From positions 1 through 21,288 of the IMG/VR virus record IMGVR_UViG_3300042987_003558: a stretch of DNA of 21,288 bases, one strand, 5' to 3'. Both the position numbers and the translations under genes were made by a program. This DNA comes from a virus. Shown one piece after another: positions 1-9,141 of this stretch (within the stretch, counting starts at the first letter, position 1; the number at the start of each line of letters is the position of its first letter). The notes under the pieces are model-generated. The model did not search any database. It was not told where the DNA came from and was given only the letters and a program-made list of their open reading frames with translations.

Positions 1-2559
1 AATTGACGGATCAACGCTTGAAGGGTCTCCAACGCCACCCGAAACAATAACTAGATTTGGAGTGGTGCTTCCGCCAGTTTTTGCAACATGAAGAATACCT
101 AGCGGGGCATCCACTCCAATACCCACCTTCCCATCGCTCTTGATGGTCATGCGAGCGGTTGGTGATGATGCGCTATCGGCAGTGGTGCTGAAGACGAGGC
201 GGCCGGGATAGTCGCTCGATCCGGCACTTCCATCAACCTCGCAAGCAATCTGCCCATAGATTCCACCTGCATTGTCCGAAAATGGAAGATAGGTAATCCC
301 CTCTCCAGCGGTCAATCCGGTAGAGCTTGAATCTCTTCGGAAATATACAATGCTGGGCTGCCCTGACGAAAAGTTATTACCCTGGAAGACGGCTCTAGCG
401 GAAACAGAGGCACTAGACGTCCCCACCAACAGGCGGCCCGAACGGTCAATGGTTGCCTTTTTTGATCCCTCAATATAGAAAGATAAACCATTGTAAGTGC
501 CGGTTGAGGATCCAGTGTCTAGCCCAAGGTCGCCAGTGGCGTTATCAACAAATAAGCCGATCCGGTGGTTATTAGAGCCATCAAGTACAATTGCTTCGTA
601 CGAAACCTTGCCAGATGTGTTTGAAAGCCTGACATTTCTGCCGCTGCTAAATAAAGAACTGGCGTCAGCAGCGCCAATCCCTACGTTGCCTCCGTTGGGA
701 TTTAAAAGCAGCGAGTATTTTTGACTTAGATCTGTCCTGTCGGTGGCCTGAATCCACGGGGCACCACTGTTGCAACCAAAGTCCAAAACACCTGTGGTCC
801 CAGAGCCTCCAATGCGAATTGCGGCATTTGGTTGACTGGTGCCCGATGTAGCTGGAACGCCTCCACCTCCAGTGATTCTTGAGTGTAATAAAACGTCAGG
901 GCTCGTAGTGCCCACCCCTACACGCTGTGACGAGTCAATCGTTACTGCAGTAATTGCACCCGTATTTGCCGACGCAGATGTTGCCAGTTCAATGCTGCCT
1001 CCAGTGGAGAGGCCGTTCACATTGATAAATGCAGTTCCACGCGCACTGTTGGGGATAGTGCCGTCAGTCGGCCTGCGGTTGACTGCAACCTGAGTTGTAT
1101 CCCCTACCGTTCCCAGATACATGGCATTAGTATTGCCATTGATTCTGATGTTCTGAGCTGCAGATCCTCCGAGATGTAGAACCTCTGCTGGGCTAGAAGA
1201 CCCCAAGCCTACGCGGCCTGATCCGTCAATAGTGAGCCTATCTCCACCATTGACACGCGCTGTTAACTGATTGACTCCAGCTCCACCAGGGTTGTACCAA
1301 ATGCCCAGTCCGTCCCTGGCGCTGTTGTAGCAATAGAGAGCGTCGTTGGTTGAAATGACACCACGGCAGTCAAGCGTGGTCGAGGGAGCGTTGGTTCCTA
1401 TGCCTACGTTGCCCGGACCAGTTACACAGAACCTTTCAACCCAACTGCTAGAAGCATAGTTCCAAATACCAAAACGCCCTTGCGTCCCTTGAAGCGCAAT
1501 CGTATCAGTAGCTGTTCCGGTGCTGAGGGTTAGGTTTGGTCCTGTTTGAATTCCTGTTCCAGAAGAAGATCTGGTAATTTGAATATCTTGCGCAACATCA
1601 GTTGAACTGTATCCTGCTACGTTTAACTTGCCGACAGGGCTGCTAGTCCCCACCCCTACGCGCCCGCTCGAATCAATCACCAGCGAGTTGACTGGTGCGC
1701 TGCCGTTGAAGCTGACGGCTTGCGTGCTGCCTGCAGTGCCTGCGCCGACGATGTTGACGGTGCCGGTGGAGGTGATGCGGAGGCGTTCGGTTCTTGAGGT
1801 GTAGAAAGCGTGCACTCCACCGCTTGCATCACCAGCGAAATAATGAAGATCAGCGCTCGCGCCGACCCCGAAACCGTACGCTTCCGTAGCGGACTTATAT
1901 AGATTGATTTTCAGTGCATCCCAAGATGCAGAACCGGTTTTGTATGTGTTATCCAGCGTTAAGGATGTAGGGGTAGCCGATGCGCCGCTGGCTGCGCCAG
2001 TGCCAGTAATTGTTGCGCGAATGTTTCCCCCTGCAAAAAGCTGGATATTCGAAATATCCTCGGCTGTTCCTTTGTTGATTTGAATCGCTGTAGCTTCAGC
2101 GCCGCCTGTATCGTTTAGGGATTGAATCTGGAGCAGATTACCTCTGCCGATCATGCGCCAGTATTTCTGCCCCGTGCCACCAGCAGTGCTGCCTAACGTA
2201 AGAGCCCCAAACTGAGAAGCTTCAATCTGAAGGTTTGCAAGGTTGGCCGCAGCAACTCCATAAGAAAAGGGGGATCCGGTTTTTACTCCAACATTCCCAC
2301 TCGCATCAACAAACAACCGCCCCGTGCCGCCCGTACTGATCGCAAGTTGATCCGCGCCAGGGCTATAAATACCAGTGTTAAGATCGCCAGTAAACGCAAG
2401 GCTGGGAGTAGCAGCAGCACCCGTTGCAATCTTCACTACGCCCGTGAACGTCGGCCCAGCGGTCTCCGCCTTGTCCGTGTTCAGGTTGGTGAAGTTTGTG
2501 TCAACCTCCAGGTGCGTCAGCGGGGCTCCCTTGCCAGCGCGGGTGACGATAGTCGTCAT
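1..2559 (-). CDS. Tail fibre / receptor-binding repeat protein, 3' end cut by window edge
   Basis: The frame stays open from the ATG at 2559 to base 1 (853 codons, no in-frame stop on codon-by-codon reading), so the C-terminus lies outside. The N-terminus has TRAGKGAPLTHLEVDTNF, then NLNTDK, a motif I know from the virion-proximal end of cyanophage and other phage fibres. The rest is Gly/Ser/Thr-rich beta sequence with eight imperfect copies of D-x-S-G-R-V-G-V-G-T-S-S-P, near residues 79, 292, 375, 438, 539, 615, 698 and 802. These usually precede trimeric fibre modules and often a C-terminal S74 self-cleaving chaperone, which cannot be checked here. The ATG overlaps the stop of the gpM-like gene (ATGA), so translation is probably coupled. 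Role inferred: host recognition at the tail tip. The structural class is fairly sure; receptor and exact protein name are unknown. Confidence 0.88.
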   Translation of the reverse strand, partial: MTTIVTRAGKGAPLTHLEVDTNFTNLNTDKAETAGPTFTGVVKIATGAAATPSLAFTGDLNTGIYSPGADQLAISTGGTGRLFVDASGNVGVKTGSPFSYGVAAANLANLQIEASQFGALTLGSTAGGTGQKYWRMIGRGNLLQIQSLNDTGGAEATAIQINKGTAEDISNIQLFAGGNIRATITGTGAASGASATPTSLTLDNTYKTGSASWDALKINLYKSATEAYGFGVGASADLHYFAGDASGGVHAFYTSRTERLRITSTGTVNIVGAGTAGSTQAVSFNGSAPVNSLVIDSSGRVGVGTSSPVGKLNVAGYSSTDVAQDIQITRSSSGTGIQTGPNLTLSTGTATDTIALQGTQGRFGIWNYASSSWVERFCVTGPGNVGIGTNAPSTTLDCRGVISTNDALYCYNSARDGLGIWYNPGGAGVNQLTARVNGGDRLTIDGSGRVGLGSSSPAEVLHLGGSAAQNIRINGNTNAMYLGTVGDTTQVAVNRRPTDGTIPNSARGTAFINVNGLSTGGSIELATSASANTGAITAVTIDSSQRVGVGTTSPDVLLHSRITGGGGVPATSGTSQPNAAIRIGGSGTTGVLDFGCNSGAPWIQATDRTDLSQKYSLLLNPNGGNVGIGAADASSLFSSGRNVRLSNTSGKVSYEAIVLDGSNNHRIGLFVDNATGDLGLDTGSSTGTYNGLSFYIEGSKKATIDRSGRLLVGTSSASVSARAVFQGNNFSSGQPSIVYFRRDSSSTGLTAGEGITYLPFSDNAGGIYGQIACEVDGSAGSSDYPGRLVFSTTADSASSPTARMTIKSDGKVGIGVDAPLGILHVAKTGGSTTPNLVIVSGGVGDPSSVDPSI

Positions 2560-2897
2560 GGTTCAAAGACCTGGACAAATGTTGCATCTATTCTACTGCG
2601 GTCCGCGTCAAACATCTCTCTGGTCCACCCTCGGCAGATCCATTTGTAACTAACGACTTCGTTTGGCGGGGTCCAATCAAAAGAAGCCGAATCAAGTGCG
2701 CGTGCATCAAGAAAACTTTCTACAATATTCGCGTCGGCTTCAGACAAATTGAAGCTCAGCGCCCATTCCTTCGGATTTTGATGCAAGCCAAACGCAAGGC
2801 GTTGTTGATAACCATCTCCAAACTCGACAACTCTCGTCTTGGGAGCGCTTGTTTTTGTCGCGGAGTAATTGGGCTGATAGCTGGGGAAGGTTGCCAT
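2556..2897 (-). CDS. Minor tail tip protein, lambda gpM-like
   Basis: 113 residues, close to the 109 of lambda gpM. The signature is clear: VVEFGDGYQQRLAFGLHQNP (residues about 23-42), then KEWALSFNLSEADANIVESFLDAR and a WTPP motif near residue 76. FGDGYxQR, followed by a Trp-containing strand and F-x-W-T-P-P, is characteristic of the phage minor tail family to which gpM belongs. That protein joins the tape-measure complex at the distal tail tip. The ATG shares one base with the tape-measure stop (TAATG), and the gene's own stop overlaps the next start (ATGA), so the three genes are translationally linked. Position directly after the tape measure is the same as in lambda. No oddities apart from the absence of gpL/K/I-type genes immediately after it. 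Confidence 0.9.
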   Translation of the reverse strand: MATFPSYQPNYSATKTSAPKTRVVEFGDGYQQRLAFGLHQNPKEWALSFNLSEADANIVESFLDARALDSASFDWTPPNEVVSYKWICRGWTREMFDADRSRIDATFVQVFEP

Positions 2898-5800
2898 TAG
2901 GAAAGAAGTCCTCCGGGCCGTTTTTGTTTGATAAGTTCCTGCTGAACAGCATTTGCAACAACGCGCCCAAGCTGATTTGCGCTTTGATCGTCGCCTTGCA
3001 CTTTGCTGCCGCTTGCATCAACATTCACAGTAACGTTGATCGACTCGCCCGAGCCGCTCGCATCGACACCCAGGCGCCCCCCTGGGCCGCGAGTGAGGGG
3101 CATGATGGCCTCTGGGCCGGCCTCACCCATCAACCCAGCGCTGAAGCCCGCCCCATCGGCAAAGCGGAACAGGGTTGGCGAGGAGACGATGGAGTTAGTG
3201 AACATCCCTCCTTTGGCAAAGGCGGTGAAGCCCCCGTCAAAAACGCCTCCGTTCGCGAGTGGCGCATATTTTGCAACGTTAGGATTCGAGCCAAGCGCTG
3301 TAGCAGCGTTGCCACCATCACCTCCCTTACCTCCAAACCCAGCAAACATTCTTGCAATGCCAATCGCGACATAGGTGGCAATCATTTGCGCGGCGGCTTG
3401 TAGCAAGGCATTGGCGACAGCGTTCAGGAATTGCGCAAAGACTTCCTGGGCAGTGGTTGTTCCTTTGACCAGCTCCGCAACTCCAGTTGTCATTGCCGTG
3501 CCAAAAGCATCGCCAACTGCAAGAACAGACTGCTGCATTCCCTCTGCCTGGACTTGCGCAAGAGTTAGTTGATTGGTCAATTCAGCAATTTCCCTGGCCT
3601 TGATGGCGCTCCCACTGCGCATCAGCTCAGACTCATACGCCTGTGCAGCGCCGCCGACAAAGCCAGCCCCAAGCCCAGCGCCAGTAGTTTGAATTTGACG
3701 CTGAAGTCCAGTTTTTTCCTCTTCAAATCGTCGCTGCTGAGCGAGCGCCAAAAGCTCTCTATCTAACTCGATTTGTTTTTGGGTATTAGATAGTCCAATC
3801 GCGAGCTGATCAATTAATTTTTGACGCTCTTGACCCTGCAATTTTGTATTTTGCAGAATTTCTTCGTTTTCTTTTTTTGTGTTTTTAATTTTTTCGGCAG
3901 CCTGAGAGTCGAACAAAAGCATCTCTTGTTTATCTTGAGATATTGAGTCAATAGCACCAAGCTCTGCCTTCGCTAAAGCAACAGCCTCGCGTCGCTGCTT
4001 AAGTTCAATCTGCCCGCGAGCAACTTCATAAAGCCTTTGAAGCGCTCCCTGCTCTCTTAATTTTGTCAGTTGCTGTTCAAGATTTAACGACTGACGTTGA
4101 ATTGCTTCATCGCGTGCGTTCAACGTAGTCATTTGCCCGCCAACAGCTCCGGGCGAAACCATCGGTACGTTTGGTCTCTTGATTCCAGAAGAGGCTGATT
4201 GATATTGACTAACAAGAGGGTTAATCGCTTCCCCTGACTCCCAGGCTTTTGTAATAGTATTAAGTGCATTCCACGCGTCGCCAACAGAAGCGCCCTTCAG
4301 TGGATTAACGTGTGTGGTCACATGCGCACCAAATGTTCTCCCGGTTATGCCCTGAGCGCCCAGCATTCCACCAGCGGGAATTTTTGCCCCTTTCGCAACA
4401 TTAATTTTATCGAAATGTCCAAGCAGCAGTTCATACGTTTTTCCGCCAAGCTTAAATTCGCCTGTTATCCAATTGCCATAGCCTTTTCCTGTAGAGCCAG
4501 CCCCCTTTCCCTGGAAGCCAGTGCCTGTAATCGTTAAATCTATGGGCGAGCGAACACCGGCTCCGCGACCACCCGGCATGACAATATCCCAGCCTGTTTT
4601 TTCAGCGTCAGGATCTCTCTTTCTTGAAGTAAAAGCTCCTCCACCAAAGCTAGCAGGTTTAGCGCCACCAGCTTTTCTCTTTGCTTCGGCAATTCTGGCC
4701 TCATCTTCAATCTGTCGCTGAATTTTCAGCCTATAATCAGCAACCTCCATTTCATAATTGAGAGTTGCGCGACGAATCCCGTCAATTTCTTTATTGAGTT
4801 GATAGATATAATTCTCTGTCTCTCGTTTTTGCTTGGCAATATCAAGCTCAAGCATTCTCTTTTTGCTTTCAATTTGCGCCTCACCCTCAGCTTTGGTGCG
4901 CATTACTTCTGCTTCCGCAGCTAAAACTTCTGCGACGCGACCTTCTTCATTCGCAATGCGACGGCGATACTCCAGATCGGCCGTTTCAATCGCAATTTGC
5001 TTGCGAAGCTGATCAGCCTCAATCTGTCGGCGTTGAATTTGTTGCTGTTTATTGAAAATATCTTCAGCAATTCGACGCTGCAATTCAGCGCCCTGACGCT
5101 GCAGGTCAATTGATTGCTGTTGAAGTTGAAAGCCTTCGCGATAAGCAGATTTGATTTCGTCTGCTACTTGACGTGATTTCTGGAAAACAGTTTCCTGCTC
5201 CTCTGGAGACAAAGGCTGAATTTTTGCCTGCTGCGGGGCGATCCTGTTGAGAATCTCTTCTCGCGCCTTTACTCCTGCTCCGGATATGCCAGCTCTCTCA
5301 CCAGAAAGCTTTGCTAGCTCCGCAGCAAAAGCCTGTCTCTGGTCTGGCGTCAATCCAGCAATTCGCTCGCCCAGGCCAACAACTTTGTTGGACTCAACTT
5401 TTGCGCCAACAACCCTAGCAACAAGATTCAGAAAGTCGCCAACAGGCCCAGCGACAAGAGCCTGCATTTGATAATTCAACTCGGCCCACTTCTTGCTTAA
5501 ATTATCTGCAGAAATACCAAGATCAATTAGATCATTGTAGCCTTCAACGCCAACTTTGCTGATAATTTGAGCTTGAATTTGCGCAGCAGCCTCCGCAACC
5601 CTTCCAGATTCTATTAATTTTGAAATATAGTACTCTTGCTGCCTACTTGCAAACAGGCTGGCCTCTTTAAGCTTGTCAAAATTCTCTGCTGGATATTTTA
5701 GGGCTCTACCTGTATCCTGCGCGGCTTGACCGAGCGTATCAAATGCGGTACCAAGCGCAGTGCCGATCAGCGAAAGACCAAAGCCCAGGCCGCCACCAGC

Positions 5801-8800
5801 AAAACCACCAGCAAAACCACCGACGCCACCGCCGATCGAGGCCCCCAGGCCTTGGCCAAACAGCAACGGGAACGCGCCACCGATCACGCCCTCGCTGATT
5901 CCACGAGCAGCCCTAGGACCAACGCGACGGGTCAAAAAGCCGGCCTCGGGTGAACGGCGTTCAGTTTCTCGACTGAGAATTCCAAGCTGTTGAGTCAGCT
6001 CTCGGAAGTCTTGAGTTGTTGGATCAATGCGTTGACGAAGCTCGTTCAAGCGAGCAGCTAATTCTTCAATTTGCTCTCCAGTGGCGCGAGCAATAGGAGC
6101 AAGATCACCAAGCCCCAGAGCACGCTGAAGATCATTAACATTTTGCGGTCCGCCTGCACCAGCGGCGCCGCCACGGCCACCGCCACCAAAGCCGCCAGGC
6201 GGCAAAATACCTGCAATGCCGCCAAGTACGGACGGAACAGCATTGCGAACTTTGTCTATTGCATCTCTGAGACCATCGGTAATCGTAAAACCAAGTATCT
6301 CAAGGGAATCGAGCAGAGAGTCAGAAATGCGTTGAGAAACATTTCCAATCGCAGAAGAAATGCCAAGTCTCTTTTCGCCCGTGATTACATCTGAAATCCT
6401 GGAAAGAGTGCCAGATTTTTGACCGGCTGCAATTCCGCGAGCTTCCTGGACAATTCGCTCTGCCTGCGTAAGATCAGGGCCTTGCTGCAAGCGGCGTGCA
6501 AGCCTGGCAGCGCCAAGGCGAGCAGAAGAAGTAAGAACTCGCGTGATCGCTTCAAATTGTGAATCTTCACCTTCCCAGAAATTATTAACCGCTGCTCGGT
6601 ACTGCTTGATGGACTCAAGCACGACCCTGCTTGCGTCGGTCGAGCGATTGCCTTTCGCGAGAATATTCGCAGGCCCGGAACTTGGAAATTTTGTAGTCGA
6701 AAGATTATATGCGGGGAAGTAAGGGAAGCCAGAGCCAGGAGCACCTATAGGAGGAGTGGAGCCCGGCTGGAAGATTGGGCTGAAAGCAGCAGAAGACTGC
6801 GTTTGGCCGCCGAAACGCCTAAATACAGAAGGCGCAAGGCCAACGCCAAATGCTCTTGACCTGACAGGAAGCCCAGGACCTATATCGCCATAGCCAGGGC
6901 CAAGATTTCTTTGTCCAAAAGTATTGTTAAAAGCATTGGCAACAGAAGGTGCTGCCGATGCAATTTCAACAATAAATGTTGAAACTAAGTTTTCAACAAG
7001 CTCTTGAATAAATTTAGACGGGCTCGCAATTCCAAATGCTTTTTCGATCGCCTGTTTAATCACATCAGCGAAAGATTTAGCCGCCACAGCGGCGGACGAA
7101 GCACCTCCCTTAAGGCTACTGGAGAAAGTAGAAACTAAATTGTTGCCCGTTTTCCCCGCATTAGGAACAACACGATTAAAGTCAGTGACAATTTTGCTAA
7201 TCTCTTGCTGAACTTGTTGCGACGACAATGCAGCTCCGAAACCGGACTCGCCTTTCGCCTGAGCACTTCTTTTCTGTGCAGCTAGGTAACGAGGGCTGCC
7301 AACCATAGTTGCACTGCCCAGGATTGGCGACGAAGGATAACCTTTTTGCGCGTCCCGTATTGATTTATCTGCTGCCTTGCTTGCCGCTTCGGCCGCTTTT
7401 TGTAATTTCAGTTGAGCGGATTCTTGTGCTTTCAGCCATCGCGGGCTTCCAACAATAGAAGTTGCCCCAAGTATCGGAGAGGACGGGTAGCCCCTTTGCG
7501 ACTCCCTGAGTGCTTTATCGGCTGCTCGCTCAGCGGCGCGAGCAATTTGCTGTTGAATTTTCGCGGCACGCTCTTCTGCTAAACGCTGAGAATTCGCACG
7601 CCTCTCTGCAGCAGCGCGATCTCTAGCACGCGCTGCAACAAATTTTGGACTGCCAACCATCGTGGCAGAACCACCAATCGGAGAGGATGGATAACCCTTT
7701 TGCGACTCCCTAAGGATTCTTGCCGCTTCCGAATTTGCGGCCCTTTCCGCTATTGCGGCAACTCTTTCTTGCGCTCGAAGCGCTTTTTCTGCAGCTGCTC
7801 TTGCTCTTTCTTGCGCGGCAAGAAAACGTGGGCTGCCAACCATGGCCACAGTGCCACCGATCGGAGAGGCTGGATAGCCTTTCTGGGCAGCGGAAAGGGC
7901 GGCCTGCTCTGCTTTGCGCTGAGCCTGCAGAGCCTTTGGGCTGCCTGGGAAATTTACGCCTCCACCAACGGGAGAGCGTGGCGCAAATTTTGCAATTCTG
8001 CCGGCTGCCTCTTTTGATTCTCTCTCAATACGGCCTATCGCCGCACTCGCTTTTCTTAGGGCTTCGGAATACGCCTGCTGATCACCGCTACGTGAAGCCT
8101 TAATAACTTCCTCTGCACCAGTTCTTAGCTCTTTAATTTTTCTTTGAGGCTGCACCCCAAGACCACTAATTGCTGTAACGCGCTCTTGGAGCCTGCGACC
8201 AGCCTCAAAGCCCTTATTGGAAAGGGACTGAAGCCTATTGAACTCATTTTGGCTTTCAACTATTCTGCCAAGTTCTGTGGCAAGATTTCTAATCAGTCGA
8301 AGATTTTTTGATCCAGATCCACCAGCAGCATCGTAAGCAGCCTGAATACTACGCGCTTGCCCCTGAAGCTCCTGTGATAGCCCTTTGCCGCCGCCACCTC
8401 TAGAAAACTTACGGAGCCTAGTCTGAAAAAGTTCATTGGCAGCATTCAGCCTTGATTCAGCAATAATTCTCGATTCAGTCTGCCTAAGAAGTATTCTATT
8501 GTTGCTAATTTGATCCCTAGCGTTAACAGCTTCAGCATTGGCCCTTGAAAGCGAAACTCTCGCCAGCCTTTGCTCAACAACAGCCCTTCTTCTATCAGCA
8601 AAAGCGGCAAATCTAGCTTGTCTGTCTGGATCGCGAACAAATCGACCGCCCTCGCCACGCGGCTGCTGTGTACCAGCAACATTTAGACGAATCTGCGAAC
8701 GTTGCAGAGCGCCAGAAGCACTTCTCCATTTTCTTTCTATCTGCGCAATACTATCTTCAATGGCATTTAGCTGACTGGCAAGATTATTGATATTTCTTTG

Positions 8801-8842
8801 ACCGGCAACTAAAATATTAATCTGTGCGTCGTAACTAGCCAC
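2897..8842 (-). CDS. Tail tape measure protein with tandem repeats and embedded M23-like domain
   Basis: 1981 residues, a length fitting a long non-contractile tail. Residues 1-280 are Ala/Arg/Gln-rich predicted coiled coil. Residues about 288-525 carry five imperfect copies of a GYPSSPIxGxxxxVGSPRxLxAQ unit joined by basic helical linkers. A SPSKFIQELVENLVSTF motif near 605-620 is of the type common in tape measures. A Gly-rich hydrophobic stretch lies around 965-1045, long coiled coils follow, an M23-like domain sits at about 1410-1520, a second hydrophobic segment lies near 1813-1840, and the C-terminus has GEAGPEAIMPLTRGPGGRLGV, typical of lambda gpH-like proteins. It sets tail length and probably contacts the host envelope at DNA entry. 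It starts with GTG at 8842, with only a weak AGG upstream, and lies just after a strong terminator, so it may have its own promoter. It ends TAATG into the gpM gene. Confidence 0.95.
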   Translation of the reverse strand: MASYDAQINILVAGQRNINNLASQLNAIEDSIAQIERKWRSASGALQRSQIRLNVAGTQQPRGEGGRFVRDPDRQARFAAFADRRRAVVEQRLARVSLSRANAEAVNARDQISNNRILLRQTESRIIAESRLNAANELFQTRLRKFSRGGGGKGLSQELQGQARSIQAAYDAAGGSGSKNLRLIRNLATELGRIVESQNEFNRLQSLSNKGFEAGRRLQERVTAISGLGVQPQRKIKELRTGAEEVIKASRSGDQQAYSEALRKASAAIGRIERESKEAAGRIAKFAPRSPVGGGVNFPGSPKALQAQRKAEQAALSAAQKGYPASPIGGTVAMVGSPRFLAAQERARAAAEKALRAQERVAAIAERAANSEAARILRESQKGYPSSPIGGSATMVGSPKFVAARARDRAAAERRANSQRLAEERAAKIQQQIARAAERAADKALRESQRGYPSSPILGATSIVGSPRWLKAQESAQLKLQKAAEAASKAADKSIRDAQKGYPSSPILGSATMVGSPRYLAAQKRSAQAKGESGFGAALSSQQVQQEISKIVTDFNRVVPNAGKTGNNLVSTFSSSLKGGASSAAVAAKSFADVIKQAIEKAFGIASPSKFIQELVENLVSTFIVEIASAAPSVANAFNNTFGQRNLGPGYGDIGPGLPVRSRAFGVGLAPSVFRRFGGQTQSSAAFSPIFQPGSTPPIGAPGSGFPYFPAYNLSTTKFPSSGPANILAKGNRSTDASRVVLESIKQYRAAVNNFWEGEDSQFEAITRVLTSSARLGAARLARRLQQGPDLTQAERIVQEARGIAAGQKSGTLSRISDVITGEKRLGISSAIGNVSQRISDSLLDSLEILGFTITDGLRDAIDKVRNAVPSVLGGIAGILPPGGFGGGGRGGAAGAGGPQNVNDLQRALGLGDLAPIARATGEQIEELAARLNELRQRIDPTTQDFRELTQQLGILSRETERRSPEAGFLTRRVGPRAARGISEGVIGGAFPLLFGQGLGASIGGGVGGFAGGFAGGGLGFGLSLIGTALGTAFDTLGQAAQDTGRALKYPAENFDKLKEASLFASRQQEYYISKLIESGRVAEAAAQIQAQIISKVGVEGYNDLIDLGISADNLSKKWAELNYQMQALVAGPVGDFLNLVARVVGAKVESNKVVGLGERIAGLTPDQRQAFAAELAKLSGERAGISGAGVKAREEILNRIAPQQAKIQPLSPEEQETVFQKSRQVADEIKSAYREGFQLQQQSIDLQRQGAELQRRIAEDIFNKQQQIQRRQIEADQLRKQIAIETADLEYRRRIANEEGRVAEVLAAEAEVMRTKAEGEAQIESKKRMLELDIAKQKRETENYIYQLNKEIDGIRRATLNYEMEVADYRLKIQRQIEDEARIAEAKRKAGGAKPASFGGGAFTSRKRDPDAEKTGWDIVMPGGRGAGVRSPIDLTITGTGFQGKGAGSTGKGYGNWITGEFKLGGKTYELLLGHFDKINVAKGAKIPAGGMLGAQGITGRTFGAHVTTHVNPLKGASVGDAWNALNTITKAWESGEAINPLVSQYQSASSGIKRPNVPMVSPGAVGGQMTTLNARDEAIQRQSLNLEQQLTKLREQGALQRLYEVARGQIELKQRREAVALAKAELGAIDSISQDKQEMLLFDSQAAEKIKNTKKENEEILQNTKLQGQERQKLIDQLAIGLSNTQKQIELDRELLALAQQRRFEEEKTGLQRQIQTTGAGLGAGFVGGAAQAYESELMRSGSAIKAREIAELTNQLTLAQVQAEGMQQSVLAVGDAFGTAMTTGVAELVKGTTTAQEVFAQFLNAVANALLQAAAQMIATYVAIGIARMFAGFGGKGGDGGNAATALGSNPNVAKYAPLANGGVFDGGFTAFAKGGMFTNSIVSSPTLFRFADGAGFSAGLMGEAGPEAIMPLTRGPGGRLGVDASGSGESINVTVNVDASGSKVQGDDQSANQLGRVVANAVQQELIKQKRPGGLLS
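4283..4615 (-). other. M23-like (LytM/lysostaphin fold) domain inside the tape measure, probably inactive
   Basis: Tape-measure residues about 1410-1520. Seen: KTGWDIVMPGGRGAGVRSP (1415-1433), GYGNWITG (1454-1461), LLGHFDKINVAKGAKIPAGG (1473-1492) and TGRTFGAHVTTHVNP (1500-1514). This order matches the M23 plan HxGxD ... GYGN ... YAHLS ... VxxGxxVxxGxxIGxxGxTG ... GPHLHFEV. The Asp (D1419) and the His of the HLS element (H1476) are kept, but the first metal ligand His is Lys1415, and the final HxH is spaced as H1507-x-x-x-H1511. A canonical zinc site is therefore unlikely. It may bind peptidoglycan or be structural. Confidence 0.7.
7280..7985 (-). repeat. Five protein-level SPIGG/GSP repeats in the tape measure
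   Basis: Units begin at about residues 288 (degenerate, APRSPVGGGVNFPGSPKALQAQ), 322 (GYPASPIGGTVAMVGSPRF), 383 (GYPSSPIGGSATMVGSPKF), 451 (GYPSSPILGATSIVGSPRW) and 501 (GYPSSPILGSATMVGSPRY). Each is followed by an Ala/Arg/Lys/Glu-rich helix of 12-45 residues, so spacing is irregular (34 to 68 residues). The proline-rich cores would break the coiled coil at intervals. Confidence 0.9.
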
Positions 8843-8882
8843 TTTGCTCGACCTGAGATTGCCAACAGTCTAGCCAAGCACG

Positions 8883-8907
8883 AAAAAGCCGCCCCCGAAG
8901 GAGCGGC
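8883..8907 (-). terminator. Intrinsic terminator with UUCG loop, after tail chaperones
   Basis: In the minus direction GCCGCTCC-TTCG-GGGGCGGC is followed by TTTTT. The stem is 8 bp with one G-U wobble and a tetraloop. It lies 4 bases past the chaperone stop and about 40 bases before the tape-measure GTG. Confidence 0.88.
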
Positions 8908-8910
8908 GGA

Positions 8911-9141
8911 TCAGCGACGACGAGCAGTTTTTTTGGCGTCTTCAATGAGTTTGTCGTTGTTTCGCTTTTTGATCTTGAAATAAGCGTTCCAAAGAATCAT
9001 CTCCTCGTCTGTCATAGATTCCTTGAGCTGAGATAAGGTCATTTTCAACTCTTCTGCAAGAGCGAGTTGAAACATCAACCTCGAATCAGCCTCCAGTACC
9101 TTTTCAATCGCTTTTGATGTCGGGATCTTCTCCCTCACCAC
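8911..9141 (-). CDS. Tail assembly chaperone, T-like downstream frame
   Basis: The open frame after the last upstream stop gives about 76 residues from GTG 9141 (or 75 from GTG 9138). It is helical and charged: SKAIEKVLEADSRLMFQLAL, EELKMTLSQLKESMTDEEMI, LWNAYFKIKKRNND, then a basic tail ending TARRR. Leu-rich helix plus M-T-x-x-E-x-x-x-W-x-A-Y-F resembles the T domain of lambda GT and its analogues, which bind the major tail protein and tape measure during tail assembly. It overlaps the 3' end of the G-like gene by 38 bases in a frame one base ahead. Expression could be by a +1 (or -2) frameshift, giving a G-T fusion, or by starting at GTG 9138, which has TGAGG seven bases upstream. The sequence alone does not decide between these. 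Confidence 0.82.
   Translation of the reverse strand: MVREKIPTSKAIEKVLEADSRLMFQLALAEELKMTLSQLKESMTDEEMILWNAYFKIKKRNNDKLIEDAKKTARRR

Noticed and set aside
2849-3403. Plus-strand open frame of 184 codons opposite the tape-measure C-terminus
   Set aside because: The minus strand here encodes the typical GEAGPEAIMPL tape-measure end; the plus frame has no recognisable protein pattern.
4283-4615. Calling the tape-measure domain an active M23 endopeptidase
   Set aside because: The first zinc ligand is Lys and the HxH spacing is altered, so activity is not supported.
7280-7985. CRISPR-like array
   Set aside because: The repeats are at protein level, in frame, unequal in spacing and diverged at DNA level.
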